From Rotaria socialis (lineage: Eukaryota; Rotifera; Eurotatoria; Philodinida; Philodinidae): 64,000 bases of DNA. The notes under the pieces were generated by a model. The model was given only the letters and a program-made list of their open reading frames with translations, had not been told where the DNA came from and searched no databases. The position numbers and the translations under genes are program-made. The stretch covers positions 62,001 through 126,000 of the forward strand of contig CAJNYU010003048.1 in assembly GCA_905331475.1 (NCBI GenBank). The letters are read 5' to 3'. Each line of letters starts with the position of its first letter. Position 1 is the stretch's first letter. Below are positions 47,364 to 59,621 of this stretch, piece by piece.

Positions 47364-48250
47364 AAACCACTAATTAAAGAAATAAAATATTTAAATAGCT
47401 AATTAAAAAAGGTGACAATAAACGAATATAAAATGAAAATACTTTTTCTAATATATAACGTTTGAAGTAAAAAGAATCGTTCGTCTTTTTTATATCATTT
47501 GAACCGCAAAAATCAATGTATTCAAATTTAATATCAAGGATTAAATGAATGATATCAAATATGCATTAATTTTTAGACTCGTTGATTTTTTAATGATGAA
47601 TCTGAATGTATCGATTTTATTATCTTTGTTAAATAATAGATTAACAAGAAGTATCCATCATCTAACATTAATAGTTTAGTTTTAAGATCAGAATTCAAAC
47701 TAGAACTATCTAATCATAATTTTATATTAACAAGTAGAAATAAATATTAGCCTTGATTTTGTACAAAGTTTTCATTTTACAATTTCTCACTTAGGTTTCC
47801 AAAATAAAATAATTAATATCGAACATCGAAGCTATATTTAAACATTCAATTGAATATAGTCATCGTAATCGATAAAAGCCTTAGCTCCTTCAATATTATT
47901 ATCAGTACATAAGCGATAAATGAATTCTTCTTTTACGATTATTAAAAAAAATTACAAATTATTAATCATTTAGTTTTATGTTGATGTATATGACATTGAT
48001 ACTGATAATAAAATGTCCATGATCTTTTAAGTTGTATAGTTGATCTTACTAATGACAGCTGATTTCAACAATAATAATAATAACAAACTCTTAACATTTA
48101 CGTGGAAATAATCGTATTGAAAAATCTTCTTACGTTACGCATGAATGTATGTTTTCCCTCGTTTCTTTTTGTAATTCGCACTTATGTTACGAAATATTGC
48201 GCAAGAAAAGTACTTATAATTCTAGAGTAGATACAAAAATTATACTTTAC

Positions 48251-48367
48251 TTTAACACGTGTTGTTATTGAGTTAGTTCTTGGAGTTTTTCGTGCATTAA
48301 TTTGAGCCATATCTGATTTTGCTCGATCAGTTCCAGAGGCATGTAAGACATATTTTCGTCGTGCCAT
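48251..48367 (-). other. candidate first exon (TMEM26 or separate gene)
   Basis: An ATG-initiated 39-codon basic peptide (MARRKYVLHASGTDRAKSDM...) ending at a GTAAAG donor in phase 0, which fits the phase-0 acceptor of the TMEM26 exon at 47369. It has no likeness to known TMEM26 N-termini, so it may be an added N-terminal tail, an alternative first exon or a separate small gene. Confidence 0.35.
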
Positions 48368-49730
48368 TGTATTCCGTTGGATCCAATCATTAATTCACAC
48401 ACTGTATCTATTTCTTCTTTTTATATGCCTATCAATAAATCAACAGTTAGCAGATTTCAGTCGAGCATACTTAGATCGCACAATGTTGTTCTAACAACGC
48501 GAGTCCAGAAGCATACTCTTTCTTTTCTCGTGCTCTTTTTGTCGTTTGTATGCTTTCCATACTATCGAATCGGTTATAAATAGAAGAACACGCTTAGTTG
48601 AATGACGGCACCCCACAATTATAATCGACTACTCTTATCGGTCTATTCTAATGATACGATTAACATCTTACGATCTCGGAAACAAGCAAAAAATATATTA
48701 GGTAACAATTCCTTTTTGATCGTTTTATTTATTTTCATAAAAGAACGTTGAGTACATTGTCACATGTATTCTCTATGAGCAGATGGCGAACGAATAAGTA
48801 ACTGACGAATGGTATAGTATTCTATTCTGAACTAAGCTTTAATCGATCTATTGAATTGATTGTAAAATAAAAAACTGTCTCTCGATACAATTCTATAAAT
48901 CAGAAGTTGTTATGTTGATTAATAATAACGTTTATGATGCATTCTTCTCTTTTCTTTTTTTTTGGAAATTTTGATCCTTTGACTTTTCCCGTCATCGATC
49001 AATGAAATAGTTCTAGTGAATGATAAAAGAATGAGAACAACAATAAGAAGTAGATTGGATGTGTATTATTGGATGTAACCAAGAAAGAAAATAGTATACA
49101 TTGCATTGTATTACTATTATTCGCATTTTTATATCAAATATTATGAGAAGCAGAGTAAATGATTTAGTATATGGAAAAACATGATCTTACAAAACAAATA
49201 AGTGGTCTAGGTAATTGATTTAATCATTGAGAGAACAATGAACAAGTGTTGAGAAATGCAAAATCATGTTCGTATGTATGATATTAAATTAAATAATTGA
49301 CATCAATTTTTTTACTACTGTATTATCATTCATTGATTGAATCAGTGAAACTTCAGCAAACTAAAGAATTTCGATGATTTCCATAGGAAATATATTGAGA
49401 ATATTCATCTAACCAATCATTCATTCTGCGTTGATCTATTTCAATAACTTATTTAATTGAAATTCTGTGAAAAATGTTCAGTACTTAATTTTCTTTATTC
49501 GAAATAGAATCATCTAAAAAGTGTGAAATTGCTGAGGAAAAACATTTGCATCTATTATTTTGTCCCTATGGATTGTGACAGAGATTACCGTGAAACGTTA
49601 CATACATTGACAAATACAATACAACTGACAGACCGACGCAAGCTTTGTTGATACTTGATTGCAGGTCGAGACAGGCACTTTAACAATCCTTCATCAGCAT
49701 TCTATGTCTCCCACATGTAGTCGACGTTAG

Positions 49731-51662
49731 GAAATAATGGGCATTGAAATGCATTATTTTACAGAAATGCAATGTATACAATTACATGATAATGCATTGA
49801 AAACTTCTTATTCGGCACTTGCTACATAAGATCTATTAAATCCTATTTAATCGATATCCCAATTGCCATAATTGTATCTCTGGTTCTCCACATCTATCCT
49901 CTTAACTTTCATCAACCCTCTTACATATACATATACCCAGGTCAAACATTCCGGCCACCGGACCTCGTAGGATACTCCAGGAAATATGCGGGACAGTCGC
50001 CATATTCTGCAGGAAAACACGAGAAATCGCTGGAACATGGAAGCAGTATTCCGGTCAAAAATACGGCCGGACTTTTTCGGCGGATTCCTGTCAAGTTCCG
50101 GCGCTTTCCGGCAGGAATTAATCGGAAATCACCGGAAAAATTTTCAACCGGAATACTGCTTCCATAAAATCAACGGAACTATCCGGAACCAGCCGTTTCC
50201 AGGTCGGACTCTTCGACCTGGATATATCCCACGACGCACATCATCTTGATCATATCGATAAGAATCTAAAACAAAGAAAAAATTAATGAATAAAGAAGTT
50301 GATTATTAAATTCCAACTTACCATTTCGATCATAATTGATGTCGATCTAAGACATAGGAAAAAGAAATAGAAATAATTTTAATATTGAATTCAAACGTAC
50401 CACTTGGATCATGGGTAAACCTGAAAAATATCGAAATGTAAAAATATCGAACACTATTCGAAACCAGAATAAAAGATGCTTTAGTTATCCTTGCTAAAGC
50501 CTTTATTTTTGTTGGTAAATGATTAAAATTATAAGTTAAGTAAAATAAACGTCTACCAATAAAACATAATTAAATCAGTATCAAGTTGAGTGTCTCTAAA
50601 TTTTTTTTGCAACAACAAATGATAAACCGATGAGAAGATCAGAAGAACTAATGAGATTGTTATTGTATCGATTGAAAAGCGTATTTATGCGATGTTGAAT
50701 AACAGCTGTACGAACATTTTTTTTCTTGTTGCGCCAGCTGCCCATTGAATCGTAATACAATGAACTCTTCGCTCTTCGTTTTGCATAAACTCGATAAAAG
50801 TCGAGATGTTTGGGTGATTTTGTATATACGACTGTTCATTCTATTATGATAACCTTCGAAAAGCAAAAGATATATTTGAAGCTGCATCGATCGTCCTATG
50901 AATTTTTCTGTCGTCATTTTTATTTTCGAGATTTTTCAGGGTAATCGGATCATGTCGAATTGTAGTTGAAAGCGAAAACAGTCGAAGAACGTATATATGA
51001 CATAAGGCTGTTGCAATAGTATTAAAATAGTTTCAGATTTAGAAAACAAAATGATTCATGATCTAATCTGTTATACTTGATACTGTGAGCAGTTTTAGTT
51101 CACTAGATCATCCAAAAGTGAGCAATGACAAAGAGCGGAAACTTCTTTTGAGAGGATTAAGGACTGTAATCTCTTTCATTCTGCAGAATATTCTAAAAGC
51201 ATTCAAATCTCTAGTAGTATCTCGTTGCATCAAATAGAAACTAGCGGTCGGATTTCAAGTTGTTAGTGCACATTTTAGCGATTGGGTAAACTCGGAAACT
51301 TTTCTACTTGGCTGAAGAAATATTTTTGAAACCCTAAACGATAATCTGATATACCTCATCAGATTTTGAGTCAATTTTTTAATAGTGTAGGCTTCCATTA
51401 TCGGGGAAATGGGATTCGAAAGATACTCTTAGTGTTGTAACTCACGTTACATTTTTTTATTCGATCTTTAACTTGCGCGACTCTTATTGAAAAGCGCTTG
51501 ATACACAGAAAGCTGCGGCAAATCAAACATCTACCTGTCAAATCACTTTTTCAATATTTCTTGTACGAAAATAGTGAATTTTCTAATTTAAAAACATTAC
51601 TCTAAATAATACTTTGAAATGCATTGAATGATAATGCATTATCTTAAAATTGCCCATTATTT
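49731..51662. mobile_element. possible decayed transposable element
   Basis: The two ends carry AAATAATGGGCA in inverted orientation (left about 49733-49744, right about 51650-51661), each surrounded by scattered copies of AATGCATT. The interior has no intact coding frame. No clear target-site duplication was found, so this is only a suggestion. Confidence 0.25.
50037..50165. repeat. 129 bp inverted-repeat unit in a GC-rich island
   Basis: A 19-base perfect inverted repeat, ATGGAAGCAGTATTCCGGT at 50037-50055 and its inverse at 50147-50165, encloses CCGG-dense sequence. It sits within about 300 bases of unusually GC-rich DNA that also holds a perfect hairpin at 50199-50221 (stem CCAGGTCG, loop of 7). 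Probably a small MITE or nested repeats. Confidence 0.7.
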
Positions 51663-52107
51663 GGAATAATGCATTGTAATGCATTGAAAATTTAGGCATT
51701 ATCATCCATTATCGGCTACATATGCATACACCGTCTATGAAAAACGTCTCGGCGTTACATAAAATCGATTTCGATCTCGTATTTCTCGAAGATTAAAAGA
51801 ACACTGGCAAAGAAATATGTCCGAAGATAATTATATTGATCTTTCTCTCATTGAATTTTGGTCGTGACATCGTGTTTCATCTAATAAGGATCGCTAGAAA
51901 AGCAATGTTTCTTCTGAACTTCAAAGTAAAGATAATGGCATATTTGGATCGATAACTAGTGCATCAATAATCATATCAGATAAAATTTCATTATATTTAA
52001 CTTTAATAAAGAGGAATACTCTCGACCTACCGTCGAGACAATGAATAAACCATAAGCATTTATTTTACCGTGAATTTTGAAAGAAAAGTGTATCATGGAT
52101 GCTAACC

Positions 52108-52528
52108 AGTGTTTCCAATGGAAATCTAAAACAAAATGTACAGTACACTCTACTTTTTGTGAGTAAAGTGTACATTACACTTTGCTTTTTTCAGCAGAGT
52201 GTATCAAAGTGTACAAAAGTCCAATTTTCACAATTTGGACAACAAAATATAATTTTCGCCATTTTTTATCTCATGGAACAAACATTTTGATCACATGAAA
52301 CAAACATTTTAATCACTAGCGAACAAAAAATATCACACTTAATTAATTTAAAACTATAGCGGCTTTTAAGGTTCAGAGATCAAAGAAATTAGAGTGTAAA
52401 CTATTTTAGTAAAGTGTACATTGTACACTTTGTTTTTCTGCGCAAGTGTATACCAGAGTGTAAATCAAAACTAGCAGATGTTTTGTACATTTTGCTTCTG
52501 CTGTGTACACTTGCCATTGGAAACACTG
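52108..52528. mobile_element. non-autonomous hAT-type MITE, copy 2 (421 bp)
   Basis: Same family as 19897-20194: both ends carry a perfect 15-base inverted repeat starting CAGTGTTTCCAATGG. A perfect 8-base target-site duplication, ATGCTAAC, flanks it at 52100-52107 and 52529-52536. It is about 120 bases longer than copy 1, with additional internal sequence. The undamaged ends and duplication suggest a fairly recent insertion. Confidence 0.92.
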
Positions 52529-54672
52529 ATGCTAACTCTGAGTTATTTACCAGCAATAAATAAAGTCCATTCAAAGAGTTGTAATAATCATGTCACTCTT
52601 GTTAGGAAATGGGTTATGCCATTGGTCAAAAGTTGCTGTCAATCAGTTCTTTTCTATGTTTTTGATTGTTCATGCCAGACTGCATTCTATCGTCGATTGC
52701 AAAACAAAGCATTCATCTAGTAGAATATGTTACATACGCAACAGCATGTCAATCTCTTATTACAAACATGAATGCTAACCATTCGAGTATCATCATGATT
52801 ATTATCAATCAATCTTCAAAATAACGAAGAAATAACATAGTCATTCAGTTAATTCATGCATACTGCTGGATCGGAGACCATTGTTTAGATTTCTACTATG
52901 TATTGGGCATAGTTACGAATTCTGTATGGGAAATATGTTGATCAATCGAATATGAAGTAACAACAACTAATGTAGAAGAATATACACCAATATGTATGAA
53001 ACAGAAAAGAACCTGTTTACTAAAACTCAATCAATATTCACTTTAAAACTTACAAAACAAATTTATGATAAACGAAATCACAATGGAAGCCATTTTCATT
53101 TTCATTTATTCGAATAATACATATGTTTAACAAGTTTTATTGTTTATTTCAAATTATAATAAGTATCACGAGATCAATGCTACTTGAGCATAGGTCTATT
53201 GAATTATTCCAAAGGATTTATCGACTCAGCTACTGTGTAAAATCACACCAAATAGATTTGACCACTAACATTTTCAGTGACAATAATAGCAGAAGTCAAG
53301 TTGAATTTCTAATTTACGATAAATGATGATTATAAGAAGATTATCTAGTCCAAAAATGAAATTTGCATCTATACAGATGTTAATCATACGAAATATCTGA
53401 GTATTCTACTTTCACCCAAGTAATCGATTAGACATTGACAATTTCACAAGAATAATAAGTATTGATAATGCACTTCTAAACACAAATCGCGTTTTGTTAA
53501 AGATATTCAAAAATGTTCACATTGAATAAACAAAAAAAAATGATTCAATAGTGTCAAACGGTAGTTTACTCTTTAATGATATTACCATTATAATATAGTG
53601 ATGTTTCAACAGTAATGAACAACAATCAGATCATGTATTTCTATGTATGATGAGTAGATGAAAATCTAGAAGAAAATTTCAAATTAATAAATTCAATCGT
53701 TTTGCTTTCTTCAAGTTAGCTTCTAGTCAATTTTTTTTCTATTAACAAAATGAATATTAATTTACGTTATTTAGTGATTGTAATTGTTCGGACAGCTAGA
53801 TCTTCGAAGTATTACCAGTCAATCTAACGATAAAATGTCGTGTATTTTTTTATAGTTGGATATTTATAAAAGCAATTATCGGCAATATTAGTCCATGTTT
53901 TCGAACCTTATGTAACGTGTATATATATGTATATATATACGATATATGGATTAATCGAAAATCTCAGTTGAAATTCTACACATTGAATTCTATCGAAATT
54001 CTACCTAGATAAAGGCAGCATACGAGGTAAAAACATAATTATAATCTATCTTTATGTTATATTTCATTGAAAAAAATGATTTGATCGATCCCATAGAATA
54101 CCAATACAAAAACATTTTTTTATCGAAAAGTTTATTTTGCTGACCATAATCATGACATATACGAATAATTGATGCATCTTGATAGAATACAGAAGTAGAA
54201 ATCCTTTGACAACAGTGTTGATCGTTCTGATTGATAACATTTATCATTTGTTAGCAAATCCATATATAGAGTTAATGGATTTGGATCTGAAAAACAAGCA
54301 GCGTCCCAAGATACATCGTCTACTTCTTTGATAGTACGAATAATGATCGATTTCTCTTATCAAATATGTACAATTGACTTTTAATCATGTGACCTCAAGT
54401 ATTTCAGCTCATAAAAATATTTAATTAATAATTCTAGATGCATAGTTTTCTTCTTTACTGTCGTCGTCGTCGAATGTGTAAGAACATTTACTGTAGAAAA
54501 TGTTTTGTTTTGGCAACAATAAATGTTTTTCTCTAGCAACCCCCAACCAAAGTAAAAGAAAGAATACAATCATTATGATTCGTGAAGCAAAAATATAATA
54601 TAAGTAAAAGAATTATATGAATTGATTGTACGCTAATGTATTACATTTTCTTGTTTTAATTTAAATATTCAA

Positions 54673-55686
54673 TCAAGTCATCGTTTTACTCCAATTAATC
54701 GGATCATCCGCTATTATAGCTCGCTCGACATGCCATTGATGTACGCGACTCCATTGATCAGATTCCCATTTATTTTCCATTAACTAGAGGAAAAAAGAAT
54801 AATAACATATTTATGAACGCGTAATATTGATGCATAATTATATTACTTCTTTATTTTTAATAGTAGTTTGAAATAGGAATCGGCTATGTTGTTTTTGTTT
54901 TTGTTTGTCACTTTCTAAATCTTGTCGATCACGTTGAATCAGAATTTGACTTTCAAAACCTTTTAGTATTTGATCATTTCTATCTGTTTGAATTTTATGT
55001 TCCATTTGTTCCTTCAGTGTTGATCGAATTTTTTTACTTAATCGAAATAGCAAAAGACGAAAAAAGTTAGAAAAACAAAAACGAAACAAAAACATTAAGA
55101 AACCATACTTGTACATTTCACGTTCGAATATTTTTGAATAAGGATAAACTGTATATTGTATATGTTCTTTATTCCATTGTCTTTGTTGCATAGCGCGCAC
55201 TCGCTTAAAATTATGATAATGTCTATCGTGAGTTTCAAACATTGTTGTCATCTTTTGTGGTTCATCTGGTCGACTAGCAAGAATTCGTTGTGGTGCTACA
55301 TAAGAATCATATTGATGACGTATATCTTCACGTTGTAATGGCTCCCATAGATAATCATAGTCGGGTAGTTCACGGGTTAATGGCTTCCAAATAGTATTAT
55401 GTGCACGAATACCAGCTGTTTTATCATGCGGTAATTTTTTTAATATGTCATCCGATCGAGGAACTATTTTGATTTTTGGTGTACGTGTGCGTTGCGGTGG
55501 TATCGAACTGCGAATTAATGATGAAGGAAATAATTTATTAATATCATCGGATCCATTGAATGATTTTTGTCCTAATGAATTATTTATGTCTCCTACACGA
55601 GGTAATGATTGTGTTCTTGTTAATCGAGGAGACTGCACTGAACGTATTGGTGTTGATTTTATGTCAATGAATGGTAAAACCGTCAT
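54673..55686 (-). CDS. orphan charged protein
   Basis: Family not recognised. Exons 55686-55109, 55036-54847, 54783-54673; 292 residues. The first intron is 72 bases, a multiple of three and free of stops, so an unspliced form would add a hydrophobic stretch (MFLFRFCFSNFFRLLLFRL); the AT/T-rich character and splice sites argue it is an intron. Seen: an N-terminal Ser/Thr/Pro/Arg-rich half (SVQSPRLTRTQSLPRVG), a Trp/Tyr-rich middle (IWKPLTRELPDYDYLWEPLQ), and a helical, charged C-terminal half that could form a coiled coil (IQTDRNDQILKGFESQILIQ). No signal peptide or membrane segment. The style recalls ciliary or microtubule-associated proteins, but that is a guess. Confidence 0.7.
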
Positions 55687-56247
55687 TATTCTTCTCTAAT
55701 ATTTTACAAACATTTCAATTTACTTCAAATATTTTTCCGATACTGTAGTGCAAATATGGTAATACAACATCAAAAGTCACCAAAAAAACATTATTGGTAT
55801 TTTTCTTCTTCTTCAATTTTTTTTTCTTTAACTTTTCTTCTAAATTATACTCTAAAGGGTAATAAACAGTCAGAAGAGAAAAGTATTTTGTTTGGTGTAC
55901 AAACAGATGTTGTTCTCGTCGTCGTCGGCGTCGTCGTCGTCGACCGTTTAGGAAACCAGAAGAATGAGAAAGAAACGAAAGGCTTCCGTTAATGATGATG
56001 GAGATGTTTGACCACGGAAAACATTTGAATTGTCAAAGAAAAAAAATCGTAACTGTTGCTCTCGTACAAACAATGGAACTATCATTAGGTGCCAAGATAT
56101 GTTTTGTTTTATTTTGATAATTATTGAACGATTAAAAAAGAGGTTTACACGCGATGTTTTTTAAAAGAATTGTAAGTAAAAAAGAAGAAAGAAAAAAGTC
56201 ACTGCCGATGAAGAAAAAAAGTTGACGTTGATGGTGTTTGCATTTAT
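55687..56247. other. spacer, with CGT-type trinucleotide run
   Basis: Lies between the start of the orphan charged protein and the 3' end of troponin C, both on the minus strand. Holds an imperfect GTC trinucleotide run at about 55915-55943, possibly in the orphan gene's promoter. No coding frame supported. Confidence 0.5.
55915..55943. repeat. (GTC)n trinucleotide run
   Basis: About nine GTC units with one GGC variant, outside any supported exon. Confidence 0.8.
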
Positions 56248-57052
56248 TTAACCTGTCATCAATTTGAAAAATTCTATTTCAAACAGAAAGAAAATGTCTC
56301 ATATTAATAAAAAGAAATATATCAATGGCTAACCTTCATAATCAACAGTGCCCGAACCATCTTCATCTACTTCCGAAATGATTTGTTCAACTTCATCATC
56401 TGGCATGTCGGGGTCGAGTGCCTTGAAGATCATTTTTAAATCTGCTACCTAAAGAAGCAAAACAAAGGAAAAACACAAAACAACATTATTTATCGATAAT
56501 AATCTTTTTTTTTCTTTAATTATCTTACATCAATTACACCACGGCTGTTTTTATCGAATACACGAAATACTTCACGTAATTCTCGTTCGTCTTCAGCCTC
56601 TTTTGTTTTCTTTTGCATCAAAGCAAGAAATTCATCCTAACAAATAAGAAATACAAGAGCAATATCAAACTTTTTTTGTTCTTTCCTATGTATTTATCTA
56701 TACATACAAAATCAACAGTACCACTACCTATAAACAACAACAATAATAATAATTTACTAAAATAAATCAAAATAAACGTTTAATTAACACACCATCGCCA
56801 TCAACTGCATCAATGCATTCGGCCAATTGATCAGGTTTTAGATTGTGTCCAAGATTTTTCATGACTGTGCCAAGAATTGATGTGGGAATTTCACCTTTTC
56901 GTTCTTTGTCATACATATTAAATGCATCTCGAATTTCAGCGACTTGGTCATCGGTCAATTGAAATTCTTGCTCCTCTTCAGCCTTAAAAAAAGAAAGAAA
57001 TTTTCTGTAACTTATAGCATTATCCTCAAATAAAGCAATTTTCACTCACCAT
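56248..57052 (-). CDS. TnC: troponin C (EF-hand)
   Basis: Calcium sensor of the thin-filament troponin complex in striated-type muscle. Exons 57052-57050 (the ATG alone), 56982-56793, 56727-56708 (20 bases), 56636-56529, 56448-56334, 56273-56248; 153 residues, the invertebrate TnC length. Four EF-hand loops: I DKERKGEIPTSI (degenerate), II DGDGSGTVDFDE (canonical), III DKNSRGVIDVAD (ends in Asp rather than Glu), IV DEDGSGTVDYEE (canonical). Active sites II and IV is the usual pattern in protostome TnC, and this plus MAEEEQEFQLTDDQVAEIRDAFNMYD favours TnC over calmodulin. The last exon (EFFKLMTG) is needed because the preceding GTTAG reads as stop only if unspliced. Divergent from a calmodulin-like gene 1.46 kb away. 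Confidence 0.88.
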
Positions 57053-58513
57053 GATACTATGTATGTTATTTAGTTGCAGAGAAAGAACGTATTACTCGGC
57101 AAATATCTACTGTTGCTTCCTGAAGTACAATCTCTACAAACAGAGCGAAAAAGAAGAAGAAAAAGAGATAGATAGGCGGCACTACGTTGTTTGTTTCCTA
57201 TAAATAATAACCAAAGAAAATTCTCCATACACAATTCTTGCTTGATACCAAATGTGCACAACGAGCAAGAACAGAACTAACTGTACAATTGTCGACAAAA
57301 GAGAAGAAGAAAAAAAGAAAGATCTAGTATGTTATCGAAAAAACAAGAGAAATATTTCTGCGCCACATCATGTTAGGGAACATATATACAAAAGCGGATA
57401 TCAACGAGAAAGAAATAACCCACTAGAAACCATATTGAGGTTATGCTAACCAAAGAACGAACAACTATTTTTTCCCCCTTTCTTATGAATACAAGACACA
57501 AAAGAAAGAGAAGATTGCAATAATATGAGACCATCCAATGTACATACATAATACGATGGGTAGTGGAATATTGGAGGGTTAATAACAATGACAAAAATAG
57601 CATATCCTCGGTTTTTCTAGTATAAAGAAATATTCTTTCGTACTCCGACTACGAATACTTTTAATTAAAAATAAATTTTATGATTATTTTTTTCTTTGAT
57701 ATTAAATAAATTACGTGAAACTATAATATTATTTTCATTGTACAAGAATACCAAGGTCAACAAGTGTTATATTCTTTGAGTTCTTATTGTTTTCCTGTAC
57801 TTTGTGCTGCTCATGTTTCGTGCGTTCTTATTTGATAAGAAAATTCAAACTACTTGAAATATACAACTACATGTCATTCTTTAATGATGATGCATGCATA
57901 CTGAAAATAAATTAGAATCATTATGAAAATAAACAAACACTATATATATATATATATTTTTGTCGTTTTTATTTTATTTTAAATTTAGCAACGTAATATA
58001 TATAATAACTGTCTACAAGTGCCTATAAAAGCATTTATTATAAATATAGACAGAGAAAGGGGTTGTTGTGTTGTGGCTTTCGCTTGTCAGAATAACGACA
58101 GCAGGCTTATGTTCGCTATCATACAAGTTCTGTTAATCGTTGGATGACGCACGAACGCGCATTGATGCAACCAATCCTAGTCTTCGCTTATGATGTTTGT
58201 TCGTATGGCAATTGAGAAGCGCACTAGCACATCTTAAGTAATAGATAGATAGAGAGATACAAAAAAAGCATACATATAGAAAATATTAACAACGACGAAA
58301 TCCACCATATACATAGACAGCTAGCTGACACAAAAACAGTATCGCATCAAGACTTTTGAAGAATCGCAGGCCTAGAAATAGTTTTCCTTTGCTTCTGCTT
58401 CATTGTCTCATTAACGATCGCGTGACAAGTCTAATTTCTTGTTTGTGCCTTTTTTCTTCTCATTTATTCATGTTCGATACTGTTATTGTTGATTATTATT
58501 ATCAATATTACTG
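57053..58513. other. divergent intergenic region between two EF-hand genes
   Basis: 1.46 kb shared upstream DNA of troponin C (-) and the calmodulin-like gene (+). A TA run lies near 57942-57958. The right half (58030-58500) is less AT-rich, as expected near a promoter. No coding frame supported. Confidence 0.5.
58024..58030 (+). promoter_or_regulatory. candidate TATA box of the calmodulin-like gene
   Basis: TATAAAA stands 484 bases before the chosen ATG in otherwise mixed sequence. The distance would imply a long or spliced leader, so it is a weak call. Confidence 0.25.
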
Positions 58514-59304
58514 ATGACAATGCGAGCGAATTCTATTTCAATTGAGCAAGAAAACAGTATGTTTCATTGAAATGTGTACACGTATATGTATAATATGAAG
58601 TTTTTATTTTAAAATAGAATTAAAAGACGCTTTTGCTTTATTTGATCGTATTGGCGGTGGTGCTATTCGTACAAAAGATCTTGCCTATGTTATACATTCG
58701 ATTGGTTATCAAACAACTTCGGCTGAATTAGAAAAAATGATACGAGAAGCTGATCAAGATGGTTCGTTAAAATAGCATATTTTTATAAGCAATAAAATTT
58801 AATTTTTTCAATTTAAATATTTAGGTAATGGTCTGATAGATTTTGATGAGTTTAAATCAATGATGAATCGTAAAGGTGACAGTAAATTAGAAATTTTCAA
58901 TGATGAACTTGTTAACGAAGCTTTCCGGATCTTTGATAAGGATGGAAATGGTTTTATTACTGAGATGGAACTTCGTTCTGTGATGAGTAATCTTGGTAAA
59001 AGACATATTTTATTTTATTTTATTTTATTTACATAAATCGAATTATTTTTCAGGTGAAAAATTAACCGATGACGAACTTAATGATATGATTCGAGAAGCT
59101 GATTTAGATGGAAATCGTCAAGTAGATTATGCAGAATTTTCTGCATTAGTTCGTCGTCTTCTTCAAATACAAAATCTTTCAACAAATCTAAATTTAGTTG
59201 ATAACTCAGGAGCATACGAAGGTCGGGGAATTATTCCATATATAGATGATGATGATCTGGATGAAGATTACAATGACCAAATCGATTATAATGATAGAAG
59301 ATAA
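58514..59304 (+). CDS. calmodulin-like EF-hand protein with acidic tail
   Basis: Calcium-binding protein related to calmodulin. Exons 58514-58556, 58618-58761, 58825-58995, 59054-59304; 202 residues. EF loops: [13 protein letters not shown] (degenerate: Ile, Gly and Gly at positions 3-5 and no Glu at 12), [43 protein letters not shown] (all bind-competent by sequence). Spacing and linker resemble calmodulin. Beyond EF IV there is an added tail of about 50 residues ending in an Asp/Tyr-rich run ([20 protein letters not shown]). The first of two in-frame ATGs six bases apart was taken; the second (58520) is equally possible. Transcribed away from troponin C. Its loss of site I and the tail separate it from true calmodulin. 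Confidence 0.88.
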
Positions 59305-59621
59305 AAGGACCTTTATGCAATGTAAATGTCGGATTACAAAAAAAAACGAAACGCAAGATTAAGCTCAGTATTTTTTTTAATTTTTATTCTTTTCGTTTTT
59401 GCATAAGATATCAATGACATATCCTATGAATCTGGAAGTTATTTTTGATAATGAAATTTTTTTCTATTTATTAAACATGGAATAATATCTAAGCTGATTC
59501 TGCTCAGATAAGAATTTATTCAGTAGTATTTACTATATGTTTATGAATATTGAATTAAATGTTTTTTTTTTCATTTATAAAAAAAATCAAATCTTTTATG
59601 TACACGACACTAATAAAGAAA
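59305..59621. other. convergent 3' spacer
   Basis: AT-rich 3' region shared by the calmodulin-like gene (+) and the acyl-CoA dehydrogenase gene (-). T runs and no gene. Confidence 0.5.

Larger units (their letters stand above)
48368..54672. other. 6.3 kb gene desert with repeats
   Basis: No gene supported. It contains a possible decayed element (49731-51662), a GC-rich inverted-repeat island (about 49940-50250), a hAT MITE (52108-52528), and at 49610-49720 a repeat-like tail whose minus-strand reading ADEGLLKCLSRPAIKYQQSL looks like coding residue of an old repeat. The remainder is AT-rich and featureless. Confidence 0.55.

Noticed and set aside
49640-49700. Hammerhead-ribozyme-like CTGATGA on the minus strand
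   Set aside because: The required GAAA core and matching stems are absent.
55445-55699. Plus-strand frame over the orphan charged gene
   Set aside because: Shadow of the minus-strand coding exon, which has consistent splicing and composition.
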